From Planctomycetia bacterium (GTDB taxonomy: Bacteria; Planctomycetota; Phycisphaerae; UBA1845; UTPLA1), in NCBI GenBank assembly GCA_015200345.1, contig CP054187.1:2030470-2094469 (forward strand): 64,000 nt of DNA, written 5' to 3'. The notes under the pieces are model-generated. The model saw only the letters and a program-made list of their open reading frames with translations, ran no database searches and had not been told where the DNA came from. Below are positions 41,923 through 52,430 of this stretch, piece by piece (within the stretch, counting starts at the first letter, position 1; every line of letters starts with the position of its first letter). A program made the translations under genes and the position numbers.

Positions 41923-43524
41923 TCATCGCAGCGGCGGGAGCGCGACGGTCTGAACCGACACAATTGCCGCATGGGCGCGCAGCGCATCGAGCACGTGCGC
42001 CGGCGGCTGGGCATCGAGCCGCAGAACCATCAGCGCCGTTCGATCGCGGCGTGACAGGAACATGTCCGCGATGTTGATCTGCCGATCGCCGAAGAGCGTC
42101 CCCACCACGCCGATCACGCCGGGCCGATCATCGTTGAAGATCAGGACGAGCGGCCCCTCGGGCACCATTTCCATGCGATAGCCGTCGATGGCGAGGATGC
42201 GCGGGCGACCGTCGACGAACACGGCCCCTTCGACGGCGTGCTTCGCGCCGCGCCGCTCGATCTCGATGGTGACGGTTTCGAGGTAATCCCGCTGGGCGGA
42301 GTGTGCCGCGTTCTGCACGTCGATGCCGCGCTGCCGGGCGAAGGCGGCGGCGTTCACGAGGTTCAGCCGCCCCTCGATGTGCGGACTCATCAGTTCGGCG
42401 AGGGCCTGTAACGCGAGCGTCGGACACAACGCGGTGAGATGCTGCTCGCCATGTGTCGCAAGTAAGACACGATCCACGCCGTCGGCGCAGAACGGCGCCA
42501 GCACGGCGGCCATCCGCGCGGTCAGATCGAGATACGCCCGGTCGCGGTCGGTCAGATTGGCCGGCAAACCGGCGACGTTCACCGCCCCGCGGATGCGCCC
42601 GTGCAGCAGGTAATCGAGCAGTTCATCGACCGCGTCGGTGGACACGGCGGTTTGTGCTTCGGCGGTAGATGCGCCCAAGTGCGGCGTGAGAACAATGTTC
42701 TTCGCGCCTGGCAGCGGGCTGCCGACCGGCGGCTCGTTGGCGAAGACGTCGATCGCGGCCCCTGCAAGCCGGCCGCTGTTCAATGCGTCGGCCAGCGCGG
42801 ACTCGTCCACCAGCGCGCCGCGGGCACAGTTGACCAGCACGGCCGACGGTTTCATTCGGGCGAGCTGCGCCGCGCCGATCAGATGTTTGTTGTCGCCCGT
42901 GAGCGCGGCGTGCAGCGTCAGACAATCGACGCGACCGAGCAGATCGTCCAGGCTCGGCGCGATCCGCACCGCGCCGTCCAGCGCCGTCTCGCCGCTGACA
43001 AACGGGTCAAACGCCCACACGTCCATTCCGAACGCCAGCGCCCGCTCGGCCACCGCCCGGCCCACGCGACCCAAACCGACGATGCCGAGCGTCTTGCCGG
43101 CCAGTTGCCGCCCGACGAAGGCCGCCCGATCCCACGCGCCATTGCGCACGTGCGCGTGCGCATCCGGGATGCGGTGCATCAACGCGAGCAGCATCGCCAT
43201 CGTGTGCTCGGCCGTGGAGATCGTGTTGGCGTCGGGCGTGTTCATCACGAGCACGCCGGCCGCCGTCGCCGCGGGCACGTCGACGTTGTCGACACCGACT
43301 CCGGCACGCGCGATGACGCGCAGCCGACCGGGTTTGGCGAACACCTCGGCGGTGACTTTCACACCCGAGCGAATGATGAGACCGTCGTAATCGCCGACGA
43401 TCGCCGCAAGATCGGCCGGCGACAGTCCGGTGCGCACGTCGACCAAAAGACCCTGCGTGGCGCGCAGGCGGGCGAGGCCTTCTTCGGCGATCTTGTCGGC
43501 GACGAGTACTTTCAAATCCGCCAT
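41923..43524 (-). CDS. serA: D-3-phosphoglycerate dehydrogenase, long form with ACT domain
   Basis: A 533-residue enzyme for the first step of serine synthesis. It has IIRSGVKVTAEVF, ARAGVGVDNVDVPAATAAG, the NAD motif GIVGLGRVGRAVAERAL, NCARGALVDESALADAL, FANEPP and TPHLGASTAEAQ. An intervening domain (about 320-450) and a C-terminal ACT domain (about 455-533, VLIFNDDRPGVIGVVGTLFG) follow. The ATG at 43524 is preferred to the TTG nine bases upstream. It lies 100 bp downstream of a second phosphoglycerate-dehydrogenase-like gene. Confidence 0.93.
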   Translation of the reverse strand: MADLKVLVADKIAEEGLARLRATQGLLVDVRTGLSPADLAAIVGDYDGLIIRSGVKVTAEVFAKPGRLRVIARAGVGVDNVDVPAATAAGVLVMNTPDANTISTAEHTMAMLLALMHRIPDAHAHVRNGAWDRAAFVGRQLAGKTLGIVGLGRVGRAVAERALAFGMDVWAFDPFVSGETALDGAVRIAPSLDDLLGRVDCLTLHAALTGDNKHLIGAAQLARMKPSAVLVNCARGALVDESALADALNSGRLAGAAIDVFANEPPVGSPLPGAKNIVLTPHLGASTAEAQTAVSTDAVDELLDYLLHGRIRGAVNVAGLPANLTDRDRAYLDLTARMAAVLAPFCADGVDRVLLATHGEQHLTALCPTLALQALAELMSPHIEGRLNLVNAAAFARQRGIDVQNAAHSAQRDYLETVTIEIERRGAKHAVEGAVFVDGRPRILAIDGYRMEMVPEGPLVLIFNDDRPGVIGVVGTLFGDRQINIADMFLSRRDRTALMVLRLDAQPPAHVLDALRAHAAIVSVQTVALPPLR

Positions 43525-43624
43525 GAGCTGCAAGCCTTACGCCTTGAACCGATCCGATTGCTCGCGCGATCGGCTTATTGAATGACGCATCACGCCGTCG
43601 TACTTCGATTGGTTCGACGCGTCC

Positions 43625-44827
43625 CTAATCGACGTTCTTTGCTTCGACCTTGATGACCATATCGTGCATCGCGGCGATCTCGGCCACCAGTTCCGCCGTG
43701 GGCTTGTCGCCCAACTGGATCGTCGCCACGGCGGCCTTGGCCCCCTGAAAGACCGTGTTGTTCATCCCTTCGACGTTGATGTTCGCCCGGCGCAGCTTGT
43801 CCAGCACAGCCGCCAGCACGCCGACCTTGTCGTAGTGCCGCACGACGAGGTGGCACTTCACCGGCGGGTTCGGCTCGATGTTCACGCAGTTCGGCGCTTC
43901 GCCCGTAGTCATGAAACACTTCACGATGCGAACGGCCTCATCGGCGATGGCGCTTTGCGCCTGCTCGGTCGATGCGCCGATGTGGTGCGTGCCGACCAGC
44001 CCGGGCAGGTCGAGAATCTCATCGGCGAAGGCTTCCTTTCCGCCGGCCGGCTCGGGGTCGAAGACATCCAGGCCGGCGCGAAGACCGCGCGTCTTCATCG
44101 CGTCGATCAGCGCTTTTTGATCCACCACGCCGCCACGCGACGTGTTGAGAAAGATCGCGCCAGGCTTCATCGCCGCGAACATCTCGGCGTTGAACAGTTT
44201 TTTCGTCTCCGCGGTCTGCGCCAGATGCACCGACACCACGTCGGCCTTCTGGCACAATTCGCGCACGGTTTCGCACCGGCCGATACCCAATTCCTCCGCG
44301 CGCAACGGCGTCAGCGAACGCGACCATGCAATGACCGGCATCTCGAACGCCCTGGCCCGCCGCGCGACGGCCTCGCCGATCTGTCCCATGCCGACGATGC
44401 CGAAAACCTTGCCTTTCAACCCGTCGGCCTTCGAATACTCCTTCTTGTTCCACTGGTGCGCCCGCAGATCGGCCGTGTTCTGCGGGATGCGCCGATCAAT
44501 CGCCAGCAGCAGGCCCATCGTCAGCTCCGCGACGGCGACTGCGTTCTTGCCGGGGCAGTTCGCGACGAAAATCCCCCGGCGGCTGGCGGCGGCCACGTCG
44601 ATCGTGTTCACGCCCGCGCCCGCGCGGATGATCAGTGCGAGATGCTTTCCGGCGTCGATCACCTCGGCCGGCACTTCCCGGCCGCGCACCACGAGGATGT
44701 CCGCATCGGCGACGGCCCGGGTCAGTTGCTCCAGCGTCAGATCGGGCTGGTAGGTGGTTTGCAGACCCAGCTCGCGAAAGGCCGCCAGCTTGTCTTCGGG
44801 AAACTTTTCTGCAATCAGCAGCCGCAT
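43625..44827 (-). CDS. Second phosphoglycerate-dehydrogenase-type 2-hydroxyacid dehydrogenase
   Basis: A 400-residue D-2-hydroxyacid dehydrogenase with a C-terminal ACT domain. It has IIRAGAGVNTIDVAAASRRG, the NAD motif GIVGMGQIGEAVARRA, LNTSRGGVVDQKALIDA, a DPEP glutamate and GTHHIGAST. The last ~80 residues (HYDKVGVLAAVLDKLRRANI) form the ACT domain. It lacks the intervening domain of the neighbouring SerA, so the two are different PGDH types side by side. ATG 44827 directly precedes the first strand. Confidence 0.9.
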   Translation of the reverse strand: MRLLIAEKFPEDKLAAFRELGLQTTYQPDLTLEQLTRAVADADILVVRGREVPAEVIDAGKHLALIIRAGAGVNTIDVAAASRRGIFVANCPGKNAVAVAELTMGLLLAIDRRIPQNTADLRAHQWNKKEYSKADGLKGKVFGIVGMGQIGEAVARRARAFEMPVIAWSRSLTPLRAEELGIGRCETVRELCQKADVVSVHLAQTAETKKLFNAEMFAAMKPGAIFLNTSRGGVVDQKALIDAMKTRGLRAGLDVFDPEPAGGKEAFADEILDLPGLVGTHHIGASTEQAQSAIADEAVRIVKCFMTTGEAPNCVNIEPNPPVKCHLVVRHYDKVGVLAAVLDKLRRANINVEGMNNTVFQGAKAAVATIQLGDKPTAELVAEIAAMHDMVIKVEAKNVD

Positions 44828-44887
44828 GGTGAACCCCGTGGCGTCGTGCAGTGCCCCGCGACGCTTTGTCGCGTGAAAACGGGGTTC

Positions 44888-44938
44888 ATTGTGCCGCGCG
44901 GCACGAAGTCGCACAACCGAGCGATTGGATCGTATAAT
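44888..44938. promoter_or_regulatory. Divergent promoter region between the second PGDH gene and the small-protein/regulator unit
   Basis: Minus strand: -35 TTGTGC (44916-44911), 17 bp, -10 CACAAT (44893-44888), with a perfect 14-bp palindrome GTGCCGCGCGGCAC (44891-44904) reaching from the spacer into the -10. Plus strand: a perfect TATAAT at 44933-44938 but only a weak -35, 62 bp before the small gene. Confidence 0.35.
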
Positions 44939-44999
44939 AAACCGGAGCGAGGCATCGCGGCCGAACCACGGCGTGACCGCGTCGCATGGAAGGGTTGAA

Positions 45000-45248
45000 A
45001 TGAAGCCATTGCGGGAAGCACTGGAAGACGCGCTGGGCGCTCGCCCGTTCCAGCCGATCGAGGTCGTGCTGAAGGGCGGTCGCCGGTTTGAGATTCGTCA
45101 TCCCGAAGCGCTGGCGCTGGAGGCCGGCAGCCAGGCGGGTGAAATCATGACGCCCGACGGCGAGACGCACGACTTTGACGCGTCGCAGTTGACAACGGTC
45201 CGCCGGCTGAAGGCGTCGTCGCCCGGAGAGCCGGGTCGCGCGAGTTAA
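45000..45248 (+). CDS. Small protein of unknown function
   Basis: An 82-residue protein with the pattern ARPFQPIEVVLKGGRRFEIR, then HPEALALEAG, and an acidic/polar tail. The layout (PF-x-P followed by a strand with GGR-x-F-x-I and HPE) looks like a known type of small bacterial protein, but I cannot name a domain. It starts 34 bp before the sigma54-type regulator gene on the same strand. Confidence 0.7.
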   Translation: MKPLREALEDALGARPFQPIEVVLKGGRRFEIRHPEALALEAGSQAGEIMTPDGETHDFDASQLTTVRRLKASSPGEPGRAS

Positions 45249-45282
45249 TCGACGGGAATCCCTTCGAGGCACGAAAGATCGC

Positions 45283-46650
<1,368 letters not shown>

Positions 46651-46747
46651 GATGCGTCCCGGACGCATCGGAAATCGCGCGACAATAATTCTTGCTGGCG
46701 CAGGGTGGGCATGGCCCGCCTTTTCTCTCACGGTTCACAGCGATCGC

Positions 46748-47860
46748 ATGCACTCTCCACGTGACGCACAACTCATGCAGCGTGCCCTGGAACTCGCACG
46801 GTGCGGCGAGGGATTCGTCGAGCCGAACCCGATGGTCGGCTGTGTGATCGTGCGAAGCGGGCGGATCGTCGGCGAGGGATATCACCGCCGATTCGGCGGT
46901 CCGCACGCCGAGGTCTTCGCCCTGCGGCAGGCCGGCAAGAGGGCACGCGGCGCGACCGCGTACGTCACGCTTGAACCGTGCAGTCATTTCGGCAAAACGC
47001 CGCCCTGTGCCGACGCGTTGATCGACGCCGGCGTGAAGCGCGTCATCGTGGCAACGTGCGATCCGAACCCGCGCGTCAGCGGCCGCGGATTGAAAAAGCT
47101 GCGAGCGGCCGACATCGACGTGCGCATCGGCCTGCTGGAGGCAGAGGCGCAGCGTCTCATCGCACCGTTTGCGAAACTCATCCGCCGGCGCACGCCGTAT
47201 GTCATCCTCAAGTGGGCGCAATCCTTGGACGGGAGATTGGCTACGCACCGCGGCGATTCAAAGTGGATCACGTGCGAGGCCAGCCGCGCGGCGGCCCATG
47301 CCATTCGCGCCCGCGTCGATGCGGTGCTGGTGGGCATTGAGACCGTTCTCGCGGATGACCCCGACCTGACGGCGCGGCATGTCCGGCCGCGGCGCGTGGC
47401 CACGCGGGTGGTGTTGGACAGCCGTCTGCGCACGCCGCCGAGGTGCCGGCTGGTCCGTACCGCGCGGCGTGCGCCGGTGCTGATCGTGACATCCACCGCG
47501 CGCGCACGGGATCGCGCGGCAGTCGCGCGGTGGTCGCGAGCAGGGTGCGAGGTAATCGGCGTGCCGGTTCGCGGCGGGCGGCTGGACCTGCGGCGGGTGC
47601 TGTTGGAACTGGGCCGCCGCAGCATGACGAATGTCATGGTCGAAGGCGGCCCGAAGGTGCTTGGAGCGTTCCTGTCGGCCGGGCTGGTCGACGAGGGGCG
47701 GGTGTTCGTCTCGCCGAAATTGCTGGGTGGCGAGGGACCGCACGGGCCGATGGGAGAGTTCGCCGTGCCGGCCGTCCGCCGGGCGCTGTCTCCCCGCGTT
47801 GAGCGGATCGAGGCAATTGGCGAGGATTTGTGTTATATTATGAGCTTTCGCGGCGGCTGA
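46748..47860 (+). CDS. ribD: Bifunctional riboflavin deaminase/reductase
   Basis: A 370-residue RibD for steps 2 and 3 of riboflavin synthesis. The N-terminal deaminase has EPNPMVGCVIV, zinc ligands His53 (HAE), Cys78 (EPCSHFGKTPPC) and Cys87. The C-terminal reductase has ILKWAQSLDGRLAT, IRARVDAVLVGIETVLADDP and MVEGGPKVLGAFL. The ATG at 46748 is preferred; the frame upstream is not family-like. No FMN riboswitch fits the 97-bp gap before it. Confidence 0.95.
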   Translation: MHSPRDAQLMQRALELARCGEGFVEPNPMVGCVIVRSGRIVGEGYHRRFGGPHAEVFALRQAGKRARGATAYVTLEPCSHFGKTPPCADALIDAGVKRVIVATCDPNPRVSGRGLKKLRAADIDVRIGLLEAEAQRLIAPFAKLIRRRTPYVILKWAQSLDGRLATHRGDSKWITCEASRAAAHAIRARVDAVLVGIETVLADDPDLTARHVRPRRVATRVVLDSRLRTPPRCRLVRTARRAPVLIVTSTARARDRAAVARWSRAGCEVIGVPVRGGRLDLRRVLLELGRRSMTNVMVEGGPKVLGAFLSAGLVDEGRVFVSPKLLGGEGPHGPMGEFAVPAVRRALSPRVERIEAIGEDLCYIMSFRGG

Positions 47861-47892
47861 TGGTCGCCGTTCGCCGGACAAGGTCAACCGCC

Positions 47893-49122
47893 ATGCAAAC
47901 CATTCATCGACGCGCTGCCGCGGCGCTGGTGGGCAGTCTGCTTGTTGCCACGAACGTCGCCTCGGGGCAGGTCGCGCCCGAGGCGGCCGAGATTCTGCGC
48001 AAAGCCGCCCAGGTCGCCGCATCCCTGAAGTCGATCGGCTATTCCGCCAAGTATGTACCCGAATCACAAGATAAAACGGGCTTGCCGGCCATCGATGCAA
48101 CGGTCATTGCCACGCGCGGTTCAAGTTCATCATCTCACCGCATTTCCATCATGGGCACGACCCAATCACCCCACCAGCCACGGCAAGCCGCCTTCGCCTA
48201 TGCCTGCGACGGTGCAACCGTGTACTGGGTCGATCACAACGAAAAGAAGTTCTCCTTCGCTCCGGCGGCGCAATCCTACTTTATTGAGCGTCAGGCCGTG
48301 TTCCCGGAGCACTATTTTTCCGCCGACGCGTACGAGCAGGAATTGAAAGCGCCGCGCGTGAACCTGCAGCCGTCGCAAACAATAGGCCAAGTGCCCTGCC
48401 ACGTTGTTAAGATTGAATACGATCCGCGAGGGCAGGCGTCTGCGGTGTTCTTTCTCGGGCAACGGGACTTCATCCTGCGACGGATCGAGCGGCGGTCCAA
48501 CCAGCCCGGCATCGGACAGTCACAAGGGAGTGTTTTTTCCGTCTCGTCCATGCAAATCAACCCGACAATCTCCGATGAGGTCTTCACGCCCAAGCCTCCC
48601 GAAGGCTTCAACGAACAACCGATGCCGGCAGCGCGCGTGCGACCCGCACCGCCGCCCGAAACATCGACCAATGGCAAGCACGCCGACCGCACCGCGACCG
48701 GTCCCCTCGCTCCGGATTGGACGCTCAAGTCGATGGACGGGCGCGACGTGCGGCTGGCCGATCTGCGCGGGCGCGTCGTGCTGCTGGATTTCTGGGCGAC
48801 CTGGTGCGGGCCGTGCCGGATGGCCATGCCGGGCGTGCAGCGACTGCACAACAAGTTCGCCGGAAAGCCCGTGAGCATTTTCGGCGTGAACTGCCTGGAG
48901 CGCGGCGGCACCGATCGCGCGGTGCAGTTCATCCGGGACAAGGGCTACACCTACCCGCAATTGATCGACAACGGATTCGTGGCCAATGCTTACGGCGTGC
49001 GCGGAATTCCTACTTTTGTCGTGATCGGCCCTGACGGCCGAATTCTCTTCCGCGGCAGCGGTTACAGTCCGCAGCAGGAAGAAAAGATCGAGTCCATCAT
49101 CGAAAGCGCCATTCCCAACTAG
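47893..49122 (+). CDS. Secreted TlpA-like thioredoxin with an N-terminal LolA-like domain, copy 1
   Basis: A 409-residue exported protein. A signal peptide (1-26, ending ASG) is followed by an N-terminal domain of about 30-245 (LLKS-like start, then QVPCHVVKIEYDPRGQ) resembling LolA/DUF2092 folds, a Pro/Ala linker, and a TlpA-like thioredoxin (270-409). The redox motif WCGPC is at 304-308 in LDFWATWCGPCRMAMPGVQR, cis-Pro in GIPTFVVIG. Envelope thiol-disulfide reduction is likely. It is a paralogue of the gene at 51168. Confidence 0.88.
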   Translation: MQTIHRRAAAALVGSLLVATNVASGQVAPEAAEILRKAAQVAASLKSIGYSAKYVPESQDKTGLPAIDATVIATRGSSSSSHRISIMGTTQSPHQPRQAAFAYACDGATVYWVDHNEKKFSFAPAAQSYFIERQAVFPEHYFSADAYEQELKAPRVNLQPSQTIGQVPCHVVKIEYDPRGQASAVFFLGQRDFILRRIERRSNQPGIGQSQGSVFSVSSMQINPTISDEVFTPKPPEGFNEQPMPAARVRPAPPPETSTNGKHADRTATGPLAPDWTLKSMDGRDVRLADLRGRVVLLDFWATWCGPCRMAMPGVQRLHNKFAGKPVSIFGVNCLERGGTDRAVQFIRDKGYTYPQLIDNGFVANAYGVRGIPTFVVIGPDGRILFRGSGYSPQQEEKIESIIESAIPN

Positions 49123-49215
49123 CGCCTGCGTGGTCGCGGCGAAAACCACGATCGCGGGAGCGAACCGCCCGATCCCCCTTGAGGCCGCGAGCGTCCTGAT
49201 CCAGACTTGCGGCCC

Positions 49216-50994
49216 GTGAAGATACCGCAATCCGATTCACCGCATCCCGATCCTGGCTCGCGCGCACGGTACGGTCGTTCGCTTCACCTCGCGTTCTGGC
49301 TGATCCTTGTCGGGGCGGCCGTGGTGCGCTGCGCCGGATTGGGCAGCTTGCCCCCGCCGCTCAACCAGGACGAAGCATCGCGCGGCTACGACGCATGGGC
49401 TCTGCTGGAAACCGGGGCCGACCGCCACGGTGCGGCGTGGCCCTTCTTCCTTCGCAGCTTCGGGCCGGGCGATTACACCGCAGCCCTGTCAACGTACCTG
49501 ACGATGCCCTTCGTGGCGATCCTCGGGCCTACTCCGACCGCAATACGCCTGCCCACGGCGATCCTGTCGGTCTGCACGGTCGCCATGCTGTTCGCACTCG
49601 TTCGACGGCGCCTGGGGGACGGCCCGGCGCTGGTTGCTGCCTCGATTCTGGCACTTGATCCGTGGCACGTCGGCCTGTCGCGCACGGCGCACGAAGCAGG
49701 CTTTGCGCCGTTCTTTCTCATTCTCGCGCTGCTCGGGCTGGACCGCGCCGGCTTGTGGCCGGCGGACACGGAATCATCGGCGAAGCCAATCAACCCATCG
49801 GCGTCACGACGGGAGCAATGGGTCGCCGCGGCCTTTGCCGGCCTCGGACTGGCCTGTCACGCCTGGGTGTATCCCGCGACGCGGCTCTTTACGCCGCTGT
49901 TCCTCGCTGCGTATGCGATCCTCTACCGACGCCCCCTCAAGCGTATGTTGGACTCTCCCTCGCAACGCGTCATCGTGATGGCGGGGTTCGCCGGGCTGAT
50001 CGCGGGTACCACGCCCTTGTGCATGACGGCCATCACGCACCCCGAGCAACTGGCGGCCCGTGCGCAAACCGTACTGCTTGATCCCGCTGCGGGCAGGTGG
50101 CCGATGCTGCGCAATTTCACTCTGAACTTCGCATCCGATTTTTCGCCGCGTTCGCTCTTCTGGCACAGTGATGACGTGACCGGGGTCTCGTTGCCGGGTG
50201 TGGGGCGGCACCTGCCGATCACCGCGCCGCTGGCCCTGGCCGGGCTGCTGGGCATCGTTGCTCAACTGCGACGCGATTGCACGGCGCGGCTGCTGTTCGC
50301 CTGGCTGTTGCTTTATCCGGTCCCTGCGGCGATCTGCGGCGACTGGAATCCACACCCGTTGCGATCGGTGGGCGGCGTGCTGCTGTATCCGGTGATGTGC
50401 GCAATGGGCGTTGCCGTGTTCACAAGGCGGCGCGTTCCATTCACCGCGGACCGGCTCGCTCGACGCCGGCGCGCGGCGTGGCGCACGATCGCCGCGCTGG
50501 CGCTGACTGTGAATGGCGCAGACGCCGCGCGGCGCTACGTCCGGGCGCTGACGGGCGACGGCGCAGTCGGATATCAGGCGGCGCTGCATCGGGCGATGGC
50601 CTTTGTCGCCCGGCACGGGCAGGATGCCGATTTTGTTCTGGTCACAAATCGATGTGTACAACCGTATATTTATGCGCTGTGGGTCGAACCGATCGCGCCG
50701 AATGCCCTGCGTGGGATGGACTTCGCCGCGGTGCCGGGGGTAAAAGGGTTTGACAACGTCGTCCGGGTCGGTCGCTATTATTTTGTCCCCAAGGACCCCC
50801 GCGACGCGGCCGAGGCGGCAGCGCTGTTTCGCAAGCACTGGGACAAGGTGCCGCGAACGGCGATCGGATTGATCATCGCACGTTGCGACGAGGCAGGAAC
50901 AGGGACGCTTCTGGCGACGTTTCAGACCGGTTCGCCGGACCAAGGGGACTGCTTTGGGATATGGCGGGCGAGCCGGTCAGCCATAACTGATTGA
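49216..50994 (+). CDS. GT-C-type (GT39-like) membrane glycosyltransferase
   Basis: A 592-residue integral-membrane protein with about eleven helices. The first loop has PPPLNQDEASRGYDAWALLE with the Asp-Glu pair typical of ArnT/PMT-type GT-C enzymes, and ALDPWHVGLSRTAHEAGFAP, another mark of the family. These enzymes use polyprenyl-phosphate sugars and modify lipids or proteins outside the cytoplasm. The sequence downstream of the helices is a soluble ~120-residue domain. GTG 49216 is taken over the TTG at 49207. It lies between two TlpA-like genes. Confidence 0.8.
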   Translation: MKIPQSDSPHPDPGSRARYGRSLHLAFWLILVGAAVVRCAGLGSLPPPLNQDEASRGYDAWALLETGADRHGAAWPFFLRSFGPGDYTAALSTYLTMPFVAILGPTPTAIRLPTAILSVCTVAMLFALVRRRLGDGPALVAASILALDPWHVGLSRTAHEAGFAPFFLILALLGLDRAGLWPADTESSAKPINPSASRREQWVAAAFAGLGLACHAWVYPATRLFTPLFLAAYAILYRRPLKRMLDSPSQRVIVMAGFAGLIAGTTPLCMTAITHPEQLAARAQTVLLDPAAGRWPMLRNFTLNFASDFSPRSLFWHSDDVTGVSLPGVGRHLPITAPLALAGLLGIVAQLRRDCTARLLFAWLLLYPVPAAICGDWNPHPLRSVGGVLLYPVMCAMGVAVFTRRRVPFTADRLARRRRAAWRTIAALALTVNGADAARRYVRALTGDGAVGYQAALHRAMAFVARHGQDADFVLVTNRCVQPYIYALWVEPIAPNALRGMDFAAVPGVKGFDNVVRVGRYYFVPKDPRDAAEAAALFRKHWDKVPRTAIGLIIARCDEAGTGTLLATFQTGSPDQGDCFGIWRASRSAITD

Positions 50995-51167
50995 ATGACA
51001 GTTGGTTACAAGCCGATCTCAGTTGTCCCGAGGCCGAATGGAATGATTGAGGACCGAGTTTCGTTAAAGAGTATTGTGGAGACCGAGGCTCGCACGGCGC
51101 GGGCGGGTTCCAGCGGGTGGATCACGGCGCGGGGTGCGGACCTTGTGCGCAAAGGAGTCGGACCGGC

Positions 51168-52388
51168 ATGGTCAATTTAATTAAATCGTCTATTTTAATC
51201 GTGGTGCTGGGCGCCGGACTGGGGGCGCGTGCTTCGTTCGCCGTTGCGGGCGAACCGGACGCCATGGAGATTTTGAAGAAGGCCGATGAAGCGACCAAGG
51301 AACTGACCGAAGTCAGCTATGACGCCGAATACTTCGGCGAAGGCGCCTATGCGAAGCGCGTGCCGCGCGTGACGGGCAAGGCGATGCTGCGCGAAGGCAA
51401 GACGAGCATGCTCGGCGCGCTGTTCGGCGGCAGCCGGCAATTGATTCGTTTCGAGGGCGAGTTCAGCCCGCCGGATTCATCGGTGAAGCAGCCGTTCCTC
51501 GTGGCGAGCGACGGCAAGCGTGTGTACAGCCTGGATCCGAGCGAGAAAACGTACACGTCGGCGGAACTGGCCAGCGGCGGCGACATCCTGCTGCGCCAGG
51601 GCGCGACCCTCTTCATGCGCGAGTACGTTCACCCGACGCCGTTCAGCGATGAGATCAACGCAACGGTGCAGCGCTACGAAGGCGAGAAGGAAATCGGTGG
51701 CGAACCGTGTCACGTGGTCTTTGTGGAATACAGCGGCAACCAGGGCCAGGCCCGATGGTACTTCAGCAAGAATGATTACCTGCCGCGGCGCGTCGATCGC
51801 ATCAGCAAATCGCGCGACGGCAAAGAGGCCGCCACCGTCCTGTCGGTCAGCAACTTGAACGTCCATCCGAAGCTGACCAGCGATTTGTTCGCGCCGACCA
51901 AGCCCGAGGGCTACGTCACCAAGAGCTTCGAGGAAGCCGACGACGAGCCGGAAATGCTGAAGATCGGCACCGCCGCGCCGGACTTTGCCCTCAAGACGCC
52001 CGGCGGTGAGAACGTGTCGCTGGCGGGCCTGCGCGGCAACGTCGTCGTGCTGGATTTCTGGGCAACGTGGTGCGGGCCGTGCAAGATGGCCATGCCGGGC
52101 GTGCAGCGGCTGCACGAAAAGTTCGCCGGCAAACCGGTGCGCGTCTTCGGGGTGAACTGCTGGGAGCGCGACGGCGACCCGGTGCAGTTCATGAAGGACA
52201 AGAAATACACCTACGGCCTGCTGCTCGAGGGCGACGACGTGGCCGAGAAGTTCAAGGTGCGGGCCATTCCGACGTTCTACGTAATCGACCGCGCCGGCAA
52301 AATCGCATACGCCGGCTTTTACAAACCGGGCCATGAAGACGAGCTGACCGCCGTCATCGAAAAGGCACTGAAGCAGCCGGAGCTGTAA
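51168..52388 (+). CDS. Secreted TlpA-like thioredoxin with an N-terminal LolA-like domain, copy 2
   Basis: A 406-residue paralogue of the 47893 gene with the same architecture: signal peptide (1-28), N-terminal LolA/DUF2092-like domain (30-250, with EPCHVVFVEYSGNQGQARWY), then thioredoxin (260-406). The redox motif WCGPC is at 301-305 in LDFWATWCGPCKMAMPGVQR. AAAGGAG precedes the ATG. The preceding 173 bp hold no gene I can support. Confidence 0.9.
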   Translation: MVNLIKSSILIVVLGAGLGARASFAVAGEPDAMEILKKADEATKELTEVSYDAEYFGEGAYAKRVPRVTGKAMLREGKTSMLGALFGGSRQLIRFEGEFSPPDSSVKQPFLVASDGKRVYSLDPSEKTYTSAELASGGDILLRQGATLFMREYVHPTPFSDEINATVQRYEGEKEIGGEPCHVVFVEYSGNQGQARWYFSKNDYLPRRVDRISKSRDGKEAATVLSVSNLNVHPKLTSDLFAPTKPEGYVTKSFEEADDEPEMLKIGTAAPDFALKTPGGENVSLAGLRGNVVVLDFWATWCGPCKMAMPGVQRLHEKFAGKPVRVFGVNCWERDGDPVQFMKDKKYTYGLLLEGDDVAEKFKVRAIPTFYVIDRAGKIAYAGFYKPGHEDELTAVIEKALKQPEL

Positions 52389-52430
52389 ACGCGAATCAAC
52401 CAATCGCCGACCATCTCATGCAAGGTCGAG

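Noticed and set aside
46651-46747. FMN riboswitch upstream of ribD
   Set aside because: The gap is only 97 bp and lacks the conserved RFN helices.
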